Of a DNA stretch of 64,000 nucleotides, positions 53,088 to 62,538 are shown piece by piece. A program made the position numbers and the translations under genes. The notes beneath the pieces are model-generated. The model was not told where the DNA came from and made no database searches. It saw only the letters and a list, made by a program, of their open reading frames with translations. The stretch covers positions 21,102-85,101 of the forward strand of contig NZ_JAGGKG010000022.1 in the NCBI RefSeq assembly GCF_017873435.1, given 5' to 3'. The DNA comes from Paenibacillus turicensis (GTDB lineage: Bacteria; Bacillota; Bacilli; Paenibacillales; Paenibacillaceae). Each line of letters starts with the position of its first letter. Position 1 is the first letter of the stretch.

Positions 53088-54698
53088 ATGATTTTGCAGC
53101 ATCATTCATTTTTTAAGAAAAAGAGGATAAGCTTGCCGGTTATTTTTATTGGATTTGTAAGCCTCTCCTTATTAATCACACTTTCCATCACTATTTTTTC
53201 CTTCACACAAACCCAAAAAAAATCGTTAATTGACAATACATTAATGTTAAATTACTCTAACGCAACCCAGATGAGTCAATCGATGGACATTTTATTTGAG
53301 TCGATGCAATCAAGCTTGAAATACGCAGCAGATGTGATTGGTGATTCTGGAGAATCGTTAGATGCCAAAAGCTTAGAAAATCAATTAGAGCTAATTCGGC
53401 ACAGTAGTAACTATTTTAATTCACTTGCAGTCATCGATAAAAATTCATTGGTTAGCACGATTTCACCTAAAAGTATAGGAACACAAGGCACTTATGTTAC
53501 TTCAAATGAGATGCTAAAAGCTATAAATTCTCAAAGACCTTATATTTCTGAAGTATACACAACTAAAACAACAAAACGCAGAATTGTGTTCATTAGTGAA
53601 CCTATATTTAATACAAAAGGCGAATATCAAGGTATCATTGGTGGAACTGTATATTTACAGGAAACGAATATTATTAATAAAATGTTTGGTAGCCAATTAA
53701 AAAAAGATGACCCCTCTTATTTTTATATTGTCGATTCTACTGGGAAGTTGCTTTATCATCCTGAGAGGGATCTTATTGGGGTAGACATTAGCTCAAATTA
53801 TATTATTAAGCAGTTACAAGGGGGTAAAAGTGGGAAGCAGGAGTATGTTGATCACCAAGGTATGAAATCTTTGGTTGGCTTTATTAAATCCCCTTCAACG
53901 GATTGGGGAATTGTTGTTGTTTCTCCAACAGAAAATATTTATGAGCAGCTAGAAAACCATGTAAAAGTCCTTATTACGAATATTTTGTTCCCTATTTTAT
54001 TATTAATGCTGGTTGTAATGTGGATTGCAAGACATTTGGCTAGACCGTTTGTTATTTTAGCGAATTCAATTCAGCAGCTAGAAGAAGGGAATATTGCAAT
54101 CCCTGATCTACATTCACATTGGAATAGGGAAGCAGATGTATTAACACGAACGGTAGTAGGGGCTATCCGAAACTTCCAACGTCAACACGATCAGCTAGTG
54201 TATCAAGCAAAAACGGATGTGCTGACGGGCTTAACAAATCGCAGAATGTTTGAGGAAACCATCCAGCAATGGGTGACTGAGCAGCATCCCTTCGCGATTT
54301 TAATGATCGATATTGATCATTTTAAAGTGATTAATGACTCATATGGACATCAAACTGGAGATATTGTTCTTCAAAAAGTATCATCTGCCATTATAGAGCA
54401 GGTAACAGAAAACGATGTCTGTTCACGGTTTGGTGGCGAAGAATTTGTAGTCATGCTCTCTAATGCAAATAATCGTACTGCCTTTTTGATGGGAGAGCAA
54501 ATTCGAATCGCGATTCAACAAACGGATATGTCTCTTGATCATCCTATTACTATATCTGTAGGAATTGCTGTATATCCTTTTCATGCAAATAGTGCCACTG
54601 AATTATTTCATCTTGCAGATACTGCACTTTATCAAGCTAAGGAGGAGGGCAGAAACAAAACCGTTATTGTTCAAAGCTTAGATAAGGAGAAAAAATAA
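53088..54698 (+). CDS. Membrane diguanylate cyclase (dCache-GGDEF)
   Basis: A 536-residue protein: TM (~20-43), extracytoplasmic dCache sensor (~45-295; 'SYFYIVDSTGKLLYHPE'), second TM (~300-325), linker, then GGDEF (~380-535) with 'RFGGEEF' as active site. It makes c-di-GMP. The RxxD inhibitory site is replaced ('TEND' in that place), so product inhibition is unlikely. ATG at 53088 follows GAGGGGGG. No neighbour is an obvious c-di-GMP partner. Confidence 0.92.
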   Translation: MILQHHSFFKKKRISLPVIFIGFVSLSLLITLSITIFSFTQTQKKSLIDNTLMLNYSNATQMSQSMDILFESMQSSLKYAADVIGDSGESLDAKSLENQLELIRHSSNYFNSLAVIDKNSLVSTISPKSIGTQGTYVTSNEMLKAINSQRPYISEVYTTKTTKRRIVFISEPIFNTKGEYQGIIGGTVYLQETNIINKMFGSQLKKDDPSYFYIVDSTGKLLYHPERDLIGVDISSNYIIKQLQGGKSGKQEYVDHQGMKSLVGFIKSPSTDWGIVVVSPTENIYEQLENHVKVLITNILFPILLLMLVVMWIARHLARPFVILANSIQQLEEGNIAIPDLHSHWNREADVLTRTVVGAIRNFQRQHDQLVYQAKTDVLTGLTNRRMFEETIQQWVTEQHPFAILMIDIDHFKVINDSYGHQTGDIVLQKVSSAIIEQVTENDVCSRFGGEEFVVMLSNANNRTAFLMGEQIRIAIQQTDMSLDHPITISVGIAVYPFHANSATELFHLADTALYQAKEEGRNKTVIVQSLDKEKK

Positions 54699-54839
54699 AA
54701 AAATTGATGATATTTGTAACATTTACACCTCTCATCCGTAAAGGTAGTAGTTACTTTTATGATTCAAGAGTGTAAATTTAAATACATGCTATTCTATTTT
54801 ATAGAAATGATAAGCTTGGCTAATAAGGGAGAGATGCAA

Positions 54840-55364
54840 ATGAAGTGGAGTTGGTTACCTTCATTTTTTACGATCGGAAATTTAATAACTGGAGCAATAT
54901 CTTTATTTTTTTCGATACAAATGATGTATACGGCAGCGTTAATCATGATTATTGTTGCAGCCTTTTGTGATGTGATGGATGGTTTAGTAGCAAGATGGCT
55001 TCGTTGCAGTAGTGACTTCGGTAAGCAGTTGGATTCTTTAGCGGATATAGTGTCATTTGGGGTCGCACCTGCATTTTTAATTTTTTTGTTTAAATTAAGT
55101 GATATTGATTGGATGGGTATAGTGATTGTAGTTCTATTTATAGCTTGTGGGGCGTTACGACTGGCACGTTTTAACTTATCGGCTCCATCGACAGGATTTG
55201 TAGGCATGCCGATTACGGCTGCAGGACTATTGCTAGCGTTGTCCTCTCTACTTAGTGAGAATTTAAATCCTTGGATATTTGTACCTATAATAGGTTTATT
55301 ATCCTTTTTAATGGTAAGTCGTGTTCCATTTCCGTCTCTGAAAAGAAATATTGGGCAAAAATAA
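54840..55364 (+). CDS. pssA: CDP-diacylglycerol-serine O-phosphatidyltransferase
   Basis: A 174-residue membrane enzyme with the complete CDP-alcohol phosphotransferase motif DG-x2-AR-x8-G-x3-D-x3-D ('DGLVARWLRCSSDFGKQLDS' and onward). It makes phosphatidylserine for phosphatidylethanolamine synthesis. About six TM helices, and the start fits AAGGGAGAG. A decarboxylase (psd) is not adjacent, unlike in B. subtilis. Confidence 0.9.
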   Translation: MKWSWLPSFFTIGNLITGAISLFFSIQMMYTAALIMIIVAAFCDVMDGLVARWLRCSSDFGKQLDSLADIVSFGVAPAFLIFLFKLSDIDWMGIVIVVLFIACGALRLARFNLSAPSTGFVGMPITAAGLLLALSSLLSENLNPWIFVPIIGLLSFLMVSRVPFPSLKRNIGQK

Positions 55365-55490
55365 ATGTTTAACAATACGTTATTATTGCGTACATATTAC
55401 TTGTGTATAGTTGACTTGTAACGCGTTTCATCAATTATAATGATGGGGACTAATGTTTGAAAATTGATGGATAGAAAGTTAGGTGGGAAC

Positions 55491-56267
55491 ATGATTGACA
55501 AAAAGATTATTTTTTTTGATATTGACGACACATTGCTTGATGCTAACAAAAACATTCCTCCTTCTGCAAAGCAAGCGATTATGGATCTGAAAGGCTTAGG
55601 GCATGAGGTTGCCATTGCAACAGGACGTGCACCGTTTATGTTTCAAAATATACGTGAGGAATTAGAGATTGATACGTATGTGAGTTGTAATGGTTCTTAT
55701 GTTGTTTTAAAAAATGAAGTGATTTATGATCGAGCATTAGATGAAGATGCTTTATTTATGTTAACTGAGCTTGCTTTAGAGCATGAACATCCTGTTTTAT
55801 ATGTCGATGCACAAGACATGAAGGCCAACATGCCAGAGGAGAAATTGTTACGAACCTCAGTTGGACAACACAAAATGTTTATTCCGCAACATGATCCTTT
55901 CTTTTATAAAAACAGAAAAATTTATCAAGCCTTACTTTTGTGCCACCAAGAGGAAGAAAAGTATTATGAGTCAGTATTCAAGGCGTTTGATTTCGTTCGA
56001 TGTGGGATCGATGCAACGGATGTTGTGCCTAGTGGAGGTTCTAAGGCGGTCGGCGTTTCTAAACTAACTGAAAGATTAGGAATCGCACTAGACCATCAAT
56101 ACGCTTTTGGAGATGCATTAAACGATGTGAATATGCTAAAAAGCATACCTAATAGTGTTGCTATGGGCAATGGGTTGCCAGAGGCTAAGGCAGCCGCAAA
56201 ATATGTAACCAAGCGTGTTGAGGAAGATGGAATTTTACATGGCCTGAAAATGGTTGGTTTACTATAA
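55491..56267 (+). CDS. HAD-superfamily Cof-type phosphatase
   Basis: A 258-residue HAD-IIB hydrolase: motif I 'FFDIDDTLLD' (nucleophile and acid Asp), motif II Thr in 'IATGRA', motif III Lys in 'GGSKAVG' and motif IV 'FGDALNDVNML', with a C2 cap between. It dephosphorylates small sugar- or nucleotide-phosphates; the substrate is unknown. ATG at 55491 has an AGGTGGG site. Confidence 0.9.
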   Translation: MIDKKIIFFDIDDTLLDANKNIPPSAKQAIMDLKGLGHEVAIATGRAPFMFQNIREELEIDTYVSCNGSYVVLKNEVIYDRALDEDALFMLTELALEHEHPVLYVDAQDMKANMPEEKLLRTSVGQHKMFIPQHDPFFYKNRKIYQALLLCHQEEEKYYESVFKAFDFVRCGIDATDVVPSGGSKAVGVSKLTERLGIALDHQYAFGDALNDVNMLKSIPNSVAMGNGLPEAKAAAKYVTKRVEEDGILHGLKMVGLL

Positions 56268-56280
56268 TTTATTAAACTTA

Positions 56281-56326
56281 AATGAGAGCGCACTCTTTGA
56301 AAAAAGAATGTGCTCTCATTTTTTGA
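56281..56326 (+). terminator. Terminator of the HAD gene
   Basis: AATGAGAGCGCACTCTT pairs with AAGAATGTGCTCTCATT and is followed by a T run. Confidence 0.88.
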
Positions 56327-56438
56327 TTCTTTCATTTTGAAATTTATGATTGACAGTTTAAAGCAACTATAATATATTCTTTTTAATCATTATTCCGATA
56401 AGTTAAATGGGGATTAATTCACATCAGGGGGATGGAAC

Positions 56439-58031
56439 ATGAAGCTAAAAAGAATTGGGTTATTGTCTGTCGTATTAATTTTGTCGCTGGTTGTGGCTGC
56501 ATGTGGAAAAGCAAGTACAAATAACGCTAATAACTCCACACCAAGTACAGATTCTGGGACAGTTACAAAAGAATACAAAGATACATTAAACATTGCGATT
56601 ACGGCACAGCCTCCAACACTGGATCCAGCCGCAACTGTATCTGCCGTCACGTTCGATACTGCAGGTAATATTTTTGAACAGTTGTATACGTTAAATAAAA
56701 ATTATGAGCCAGTACCTCAACTTGCAGAGTCTGTAAAGGTAAGTGAAGATGGTCTAACTTATACCTTTGCACTTCGGAAAGGGGTTACCTTTCATAATGG
56801 CAAAGAGATGAAAGCAGAGGATGTAGTGGCATCCATGAATCGTTGGCTTGTTACCTCCTCACGTGCGAAATCGCTATTAGCCAATGCTAAGTTTGAACAG
56901 GTAGATGAATATACAGTCAAGCTGGTAGTAGAAAAAGCAACCTCTGATGTTTTGATTTTACTTGCTTCTCATGCTCAGTTCCCTGCTATTATGCCTAAGG
57001 AAATTGCAGATGCAGTTACTGCTGATGGGCTGAAGGAATATGTGGGAACAGGCCCTTATGAATTTAAGGAATGGAAGCAAGACCAATATATTCATCTAGT
57101 AAAATATAAAGACTACAAGTCACTAAACACAGAAGCAAGTGGATATTCGGGTAAAAAAGAAGCACCAACTGAAAACCTATATTTCTATTTTGTTTCTGAC
57201 GCATCTACGCGTATTGCAGGCATAAAGACAGGTAAATATGATGTTGCAGCTAGTATTCCAATTGAGAACTATGATGAATTAGCCGCTGAAAAAAATATTG
57301 CTTTGGAGTCCTATACAGGAGGCGCATTAACCGCATTTTTAAACACAACAGAAGGTTTATTGGCATCCAATGAGAAATATCGTCAAGCTGTTCTTGCTGC
57401 ATTAAACGATGATGAGATTATGCTAGCTAGCTATGTAAAACCTGATCTATATACATTGGCTCCAGGCTATACAAACTTGAAGCAAGCACAGTGGGCTTCG
57501 GAAGCAGGAAAAGAATACTATAACCAAAATAATCCTGACAAAGCGAAGCAGCTTCTTCAAGAAGCAGGATATAAAGGTGAAGAAATTACACTTTTAACGA
57601 CAAAAGACTATGCTGAAATGTACACTGCAACTTTAGTTATTCAAGAGCAACTGAAAAAGGTTGGATTCAATGTTAAAGTGGAAAACTATGATTTCCCCAC
57701 CTTCCTTGAAACCAAAAACGATCGTAGTAAATGGGATCTATTTGTAGCAAGCACAGGTTATCAATTAACCCCTCCTCAATTGCTGGTCGTAACTCCAGAT
57801 TGGGCAGGACTAGATCAAGCTAAGGTGAAAGATGGCATTGTTGCGATTCGTGCAGCGGCTACACCTGAAGAAGCTAAAAAAGAATGGGAATCTGTACAAT
57901 CATTCCTGTATGAGTTTGGCGCGGCAACTGTCATTGGACATTACAATAGTGTCATTGCTACAACCAAGTCAGTGGAAGGATTTGCAGTACAAGATAGCTT
58001 TATCGTATGGAATGCGAAGGCTGCAAAATAA
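56439..58031 (+). CDS. Dipeptide/oligopeptide ABC transporter substrate-binding lipoprotein
   Basis: A 530-residue SBP_bac_5 protein. Lipid-anchoring Cys in 'LVVAACGKAS', then a low-complexity linker, and the DppA/OppA fold ('QPPTLDPAATVSA', 'YTFALRKGVTFHNGKEMKAEDV'). It captures peptides or similar solutes outside the cell and delivers them to the permeases encoded downstream. It is separated from the permeases by a strong hairpin, which suggests higher expression of this gene. Confidence 0.92.
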   Translation: MKLKRIGLLSVVLILSLVVAACGKASTNNANNSTPSTDSGTVTKEYKDTLNIAITAQPPTLDPAATVSAVTFDTAGNIFEQLYTLNKNYEPVPQLAESVKVSEDGLTYTFALRKGVTFHNGKEMKAEDVVASMNRWLVTSSRAKSLLANAKFEQVDEYTVKLVVEKATSDVLILLASHAQFPAIMPKEIADAVTADGLKEYVGTGPYEFKEWKQDQYIHLVKYKDYKSLNTEASGYSGKKEAPTENLYFYFVSDASTRIAGIKTGKYDVAASIPIENYDELAAEKNIALESYTGGALTAFLNTTEGLLASNEKYRQAVLAALNDDEIMLASYVKPDLYTLAPGYTNLKQAQWASEAGKEYYNQNNPDKAKQLLQEAGYKGEEITLLTTKDYAEMYTATLVIQEQLKKVGFNVKVENYDFPTFLETKNDRSKWDLFVASTGYQLTPPQLLVVTPDWAGLDQAKVKDGIVAIRAAATPEEAKKEWESVQSFLYEFGAATVIGHYNSVIATTKSVEGFAVQDSFIVWNAKAAK

Positions 58032-58040
58032 GGACCCCCT

Positions 58041-58089
58041 AACAAGGATGCTTCAGGCTGCAGCTGCAACCTGAAGCATCCTACTTGTT
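58041..58089 (+). promoter_or_regulatory. Strong intercistronic hairpin
   Basis: AGGATGCTTCAGG (58045-58057) pairs perfectly with CCTGAAGCATCCT (58070-58082), extended by AACAAG/CTTGTT. No T run follows, so it is likely an mRNA stabiliser or partial stop that raises SBP over permease levels. Confidence 0.7.
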
Positions 58090-58123
58090 TAATATCACAT
58101 CATGCAGTTGAAGGGGGAGGGCT

Positions 58124-59074
58124 ATGCTTGCTTATTTATTCAAACGAATTTTATCTATCATCCCCGTATTATTTGTAGTTACCATTGTCATTTTTATGAT
58201 CATTCATTTAACGCCGGGTGACCCTGCCGCTACAATGCTTGGTATGGAAGCAACACAAGCGGATATTCAGGCATTAAATCAACAGCTTGGTTTTGACCGT
58301 CCGATCTATGAGCAATATATACATTGGCTTGGTAATGTAGCTAGAGGTGATCTTGGTGAGTCTATTTTTATGCATCAGCCTGTGGCTGATGCCATTGCAG
58401 AGCATGTAGGACCTACATTGTCATTAGCAATTTTGGCTCAGCTTGTTGCACTTATTTTAGCAATTCCATTTGGCATAATGGCAGCGTACAAAAGAGGATC
58501 ACTGATAGATGTAACATTTATGGGAATTTCATTACTTGGTATGGCCATTCCAAGCTTTATGCTTGCTTTGTTTTTAATGCTGATTGTAGGGGTGCAGCTA
58601 CAGTGGCTACCCGTAGCAGGATATGAGCCATTAAGTAACGGTTTCTGGAACCATATTCAGTATTTAATATTGCCTGGAATTTCATTAGGCAGTATTCAAG
58701 CCGCATTAATTACACGCATGACGCGCTCCTCTATGCTGGAGACACTTCATGTGAATTTTATAAAAACGGCTAGAGCCAAGGGCTTACGTGAAAGCAGCGT
58801 AGTATTAAAGCATGCATTTCGTAATGCCTTTTTACCCATTTTGACAGTGATAGGCCAAACCTTTGGAACATTAGTGACGGGGGCAGTAGTGGTAGAGTCC
58901 ATTTTCAACATTCCTGGATTAGGACAACTTATTTTAAATTCAATTGTGAGAAGAGACTTTGCAGTGATTCAAGGTGTAGTGCTTATCGTTACATTGATTT
59001 ATGTTGGTATCAATCTATTGATCGATTTACTATACGGTGCTGTAGATCCTCGTGTTCGTTTGGACCGTAAATAG
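58124..59074 (+). CDS. dppB: Peptide ABC transporter permease, DppB-type
   Basis: A 316-residue permease with six TM helices and the cytoplasmic EAA loop ('ARAKGLRESSVVLKHAFRNA'). 'HLTPGDPA' near the N-terminus is typical of DppB/OppB. It forms a heterodimer with the next product. GGGGGAGGG precedes the ATG. Confidence 0.92.
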   Translation: MLAYLFKRILSIIPVLFVVTIVIFMIIHLTPGDPAATMLGMEATQADIQALNQQLGFDRPIYEQYIHWLGNVARGDLGESIFMHQPVADAIAEHVGPTLSLAILAQLVALILAIPFGIMAAYKRGSLIDVTFMGISLLGMAIPSFMLALFLMLIVGVQLQWLPVAGYEPLSNGFWNHIQYLILPGISLGSIQAALITRMTRSSMLETLHVNFIKTARAKGLRESSVVLKHAFRNAFLPILTVIGQTFGTLVTGAVVVESIFNIPGLGQLILNSIVRRDFAVIQGVVLIVTLIYVGINLLIDLLYGAVDPRVRLDRK

Positions 59075-59083
59075 GAGGGTTCT

Positions 59084-59986
59084 ATGAATACAGTACAGGA
59101 TAAAGAATACATGATTAATTTGCGAAAGCAGTTAAAAAAAGAACAACGTGATTTGCGATTTAAGCGGATAAAATCCAATTATGGACTTATTATTGGTGCT
59201 GTTTTATTTGTGATATTATTGCTAATTGCCTTATTTGGACCCTTGTTAATATCCACGAATCCTACTGACATGAGTATCATAGATCGTTTGAAAATGCCAA
59301 GCTCAGAGCATTGGTTAGGTACAGATGAATTTGGTAGAGATTTATTTACTAGAATGGTGTATGGAACCCGTGTATCGATAGGAGTAGGTTTAGTTGTAGC
59401 TTCTATTTCCTCAACCTTCGGGCTAATTATTGGTTTATATGCAAGCTACTATAAGACATTAGATCATATATTAATGCGAATTTGTGATGGCCTCATTGCC
59501 ATTCCAGGCATATTGCTTGCGATTGCGTTAATGGCTGCACTTGGTGCTTCCGCCTTAAATGTGATTATTGCCTTAACGATTGTATTTACACCAAATATTG
59601 CAAGAGTTGTCCGTTCGACAGCACTAGTCATTCGAGAGCAAACCTACATCGAAGCGATGGAAGCGCAGGGGGCAAGTCATACACGGATTATTTGGCTTCA
59701 TATTGCTCCAAATGCCTTATCTCCCTTATTAGTTCAAGCTACATTCGTATTTGCAGAAGCGATTATTTCTGAAGCAGCACTTAGCTTTTTAGGTGCAGGT
59801 ATTCCAGCACCAGCAGCAAGCTGGGGGAACATTTTGCAAGCGGGTAAGTTAGTCATATATAAAGCTTGGTGGATGGTCGTATTCCCTGGGGCAACCGTGA
59901 TTATTTCTGTGTTAAGTTTGAATTTACTAGGTGATGGTTTACGTGATTTGCTTGATCCACATGTGAAGCAAAGGCTAAAAAAATAA
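59084..59986 (+). CDS. dppC: Peptide ABC transporter permease, DppC-type
   Basis: A 300-residue permease of DppC/OppC type: N-terminal cytosolic tail, first TM (~30-52), 'HWLGTDEFGRDLFTRMVYG' and EAA loop ('EAMEAQGASHTRIIWLHIAP'). It starts 9 bp after dppB with AGGAGGG. Confidence 0.92.
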   Translation: MNTVQDKEYMINLRKQLKKEQRDLRFKRIKSNYGLIIGAVLFVILLLIALFGPLLISTNPTDMSIIDRLKMPSSEHWLGTDEFGRDLFTRMVYGTRVSIGVGLVVASISSTFGLIIGLYASYYKTLDHILMRICDGLIAIPGILLAIALMAALGASALNVIIALTIVFTPNIARVVRSTALVIREQTYIEAMEAQGASHTRIIWLHIAPNALSPLLVQATFVFAEAIISEAALSFLGAGIPAPAASWGNILQAGKLVIYKAWWMVVFPGATVIISVLSLNLLGDGLRDLLDPHVKQRLKK

Positions 59987-60040
59987 ATTATATTGTTACG
60001 TATTATCATCAGGCTTCTACAGAGAAAAGGGGGGATTATT

Positions 60041-61069
60041 ATGAACAAGCAGCCTCTCCTTATTGTGGATGATTTAAAGACTCACTTTCATACAGAACGA
60101 GGAAAAATGACCGCAGTGGATGGTGTGAGCTTTACAATCCATAAAGGAGAAATTGTTGGTATTGTGGGAGAGTCAGGGTGTGGCAAAAGTGTGATGTCAC
60201 AATCTCTTTTACGTTTGCTTGAGCACACAGATCATGTTGATTATGAAGGCAAAGTATGGTTCGAGGAGCAAAACCTTTTGTCCCTGCCACTATCCCAAAT
60301 GCGTCACATTCGTGGGAATGAGATATCGATGATTTTTCAAGATCCGCTGACCTCTTTGAATCCTTTGTATAGTATAGGTAATCAAATTGCGGAAGGAATA
60401 CGTCTGAATCAAAAGGTGTCAAAAAAAGAAGCCGCACGTAAAGCAATTGAATTTTTAAGGTTGACAGGAATTCCTTCTCCTGAGCTTCGTGCCAAAAGCT
60501 ATCCCCATGAATTGTCAGGAGGGATGCAGCAACGTGCAATGATTGCAATGGCAATTGCTTGTGAGCCGAAGCTACTTATTGCCGATGAGCCAACAACAGC
60601 GCTTGATGTTACGATCCAAGCTCAGATTATTGAACTTATTATTGAGCTTAATCAACAATTAGGTATGGGAGTATTATTTATTACTCATGATCTAGGGGTT
60701 GTAGCTGAAACATGCACGAGTGTAAAAGTAATGTATTTAGGGCAAATCGTGGAGGATACGACGACAGATAGGTTATTTACAACTCCCCTTCATCCATATA
60801 CTCAAGGCTTGATTCAATCTATTCCAAAGCTGGATGGTCATCGAGACGAGCCTTTAAATGTGATCAAAGGGACAGTCCCCTCCTTATTAAATGTGCCTAA
60901 GGGCTGCCGTTTTGCGACTAGATGTCCTTTTGCAGATGAGAAGTGTATGCAGTCAGAACCGCCTATGGAGCAAGTAATAGAAGGACATAGCGTAAAGTGC
61001 TGGCATTACGCATCCATAAATCACATCCATGAAGGAGGAACGGTGTATGGTAGCCACATCAACGCGTGA
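60041..61069 (+). CDS. dppD: Peptide ABC transporter ATPase, DppD-type
   Basis: A 342-residue ATPase: Walker A 'GESGCGKSV', signature '[14 protein letters not shown]', Walker B '[12 protein letters not shown]', C-terminal oligopeptide-ATPase extension with cysteines ('[14 protein letters not shown]'). The ATG at 60041 has AAGGGGGG. It overlaps the next gene by 23 bp. Confidence 0.93.
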   Translation: MNKQPLLIVDDLKTHFHTERGKMTAVDGVSFTIHKGEIVGIVGESGCGKSVMSQSLLRLLEHTDHVDYEGKVWFEEQNLLSLPLSQMRHIRGNEISMIFQDPLTSLNPLYSIGNQIAEGIRLNQKVSKKEAARKAIEFLRLTGIPSPELRAKSYPHELSGGMQQRAMIAMAIACEPKLLIADEPTTALDVTIQAQIIELIIELNQQLGMGVLFITHDLGVVAETCTSVKVMYLGQIVEDTTTDRLFTTPLHPYTQGLIQSIPKLDGHRDEPLNVIKGTVPSLLNVPKGCRFATRCPFADEKCMQSEPPMEQVIEGHSVKCWHYASINHIHEGGTVYGSHINA

Positions 61070-62042
61070 TCCTTTACTGGAAGTCATTTCGATAGAAAAA
61101 AAGTTTCCTGTATCGTCTTCCTTTGGCAGTTTATTAAAAAATAAAAAGCAAATCAATGCTGTAAATGGAATTAGTTTTGCTTTATATGAAGGAGAAACCT
61201 ATGGCTTGGTGGGGGAGTCTGGTTCTGGGAAAAGCACAACAGGTCGTACTTTATTAGGGTTAACGCCAGCAACCGCGGGACAGGTTTTATATCGAAATCA
61301 GGATCTGACTAAGCTCAGCACAGCAGCATTACGCAAATTGCGAAGACATATTCAATTTGTATTCCAAGATCCCTTTTCTTCTTTAAATCCTCGCAAGCGT
61401 ATCGGGGCCATTTTAGAAGAGCCATTAATCATTCATAAAATGGGTAATAAAAAACAACGTCAGCAATTAGTATTTGAAATTTTAGAAGCTGTAGGACTGC
61501 AGTCTGAGCATTATTTTCGTTATCCACACGAGTTTTCAGGAGGACAACGTCAAAGGTTAGGTTTAGCAAGAGCACTGATTGTTAATCCGGAGATTATGAT
61601 TTGTGATGAACCTGTATCTGCACTAGATGTATCCATTCAATCACAAATTTTAAATATGCTAAAGCAATTACAGCAGAGCAGGAAGCTGACATTATTATTT
61701 ATTACACATGACATTAGTGTAGTGCGCTATATTTCCGACCGAATTGGCATTATGTATTTAGGAACCATTGTAGAAGAAGCATTGACGGATGATTTATTTG
61801 CAAATCCTCAGCATCCATATACGAAAGCATTATTTTCAGCAGTTCCTGATATTACTCAAAGCCGTTTAAAGGAAAGAATTGTTTTGCAGGGAGAAATTCC
61901 ATCTCCGTTATCTCTTCCAACTGGTTGTGTATTTCATACTCGCTGTCCAATGGCAACTGAAATGTGCAAAAAGGTAAAACCTGTTTTAGAACAAAGAAAC
62001 GCTCATCATAAAGTAGCTTGTCATTTAATTAAAGGAGTATGA
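61047..62042 (+). CDS. dppF: Peptide ABC transporter ATPase, DppF-type
   Basis: A 331-residue ATPase: Walker A 'GESGSGKST', signature 'FSGGQRQRLGLA', Walker B 'IMICDEPVSALD', and the cysteine-containing C-terminal extension ('CVFHTRCPMATEMC'). ATG at 61047 is preceded by GAAGGAGG within dppD. Confidence 0.93.
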   Translation: MVATSTRDPLLEVISIEKKFPVSSSFGSLLKNKKQINAVNGISFALYEGETYGLVGESGSGKSTTGRTLLGLTPATAGQVLYRNQDLTKLSTAALRKLRRHIQFVFQDPFSSLNPRKRIGAILEEPLIIHKMGNKKQRQQLVFEILEAVGLQSEHYFRYPHEFSGGQRQRLGLARALIVNPEIMICDEPVSALDVSIQSQILNMLKQLQQSRKLTLLFITHDISVVRYISDRIGIMYLGTIVEEALTDDLFANPQHPYTKALFSAVPDITQSRLKERIVLQGEIPSPLSLPTGCVFHTRCPMATEMCKKVKPVLEQRNAHHKVACHLIKGV

Positions 62043-62048
62043 TTAGAC

Positions 62049-62435
62049 ATGACAACCATTAAAATCAACAACGATCAAAATGAAATATATAATGAGGTAG
62101 GATTACAGCTTATTGGTTCAAATGCACCTAACCAGCATGGCTTAAATCCCAAGGAACTGCTTGAGGCATCACTAGGGCTGTGCATCTCTATTACAATACG
62201 TAATTTGTTAGAGCGAGATGAGATTGACATTGATCCGACTGAAATTGAGGTGGATGTGATTGCTTCCAAAGAACCTGGTGTAAAAAGTAGGTTTACTCAT
62301 TTTCATGTTCAGCTAAAATTGCCAGCAATTCTTGATCTGGACTATAAAAGTAAGCTAATTACACAAGTGGAGCGCATCTGCACAATTAGTAACACATTAA
62401 GACATGCACCAGTAATTGAAGCTGTGGAAGTGTAA
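62049..62435 (+). CDS. Small OsmC-family protein
   Basis: A 128-residue OsmC protein with Cys45 ('LGLCISI') and Cys111 ('RICTISN'), spaced as in the family. It follows dppF by only 6 bp and precedes the operon terminator, so it is co-transcribed. A link between peptide uptake and thiol/peroxide metabolism, for instance import of a glutathione-like or bacillithiol-related peptide, is possible but unproven. Confidence 0.85.
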   Translation: MTTIKINNDQNEIYNEVGLQLIGSNAPNQHGLNPKELLEASLGLCISITIRNLLERDEIDIDPTEIEVDVIASKEPGVKSRFTHFHVQLKLPAILDLDYKSKLITQVERICTISNTLRHAPVIEAVEV

Positions 62436-62455
62436 CGAAACTCTAAATTGATATG

Positions 62456-62516
62456 CTCCCATCATAGTAGACAGTACAAAAAACAAAACTCTACTATTAC
62501 CTTGATGGGAGTTTTT
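62456..62516 (+). terminator. Terminator of the dipeptide operon
   Basis: CTCCCATCA pairs with TGATGGGAG, with a nested TAGTAG/CTACTA, and is followed by five Ts. Confidence 0.85.
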
Positions 62517-62538
62517 GTGATGTCAAAAAGAAAACTTA

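Noticed and set aside
54794..55375. 193-codon minus-strand frame over pssA
   Set aside because: It is antisense to the complete CDP-alcohol phosphotransferase motif and has no family features.
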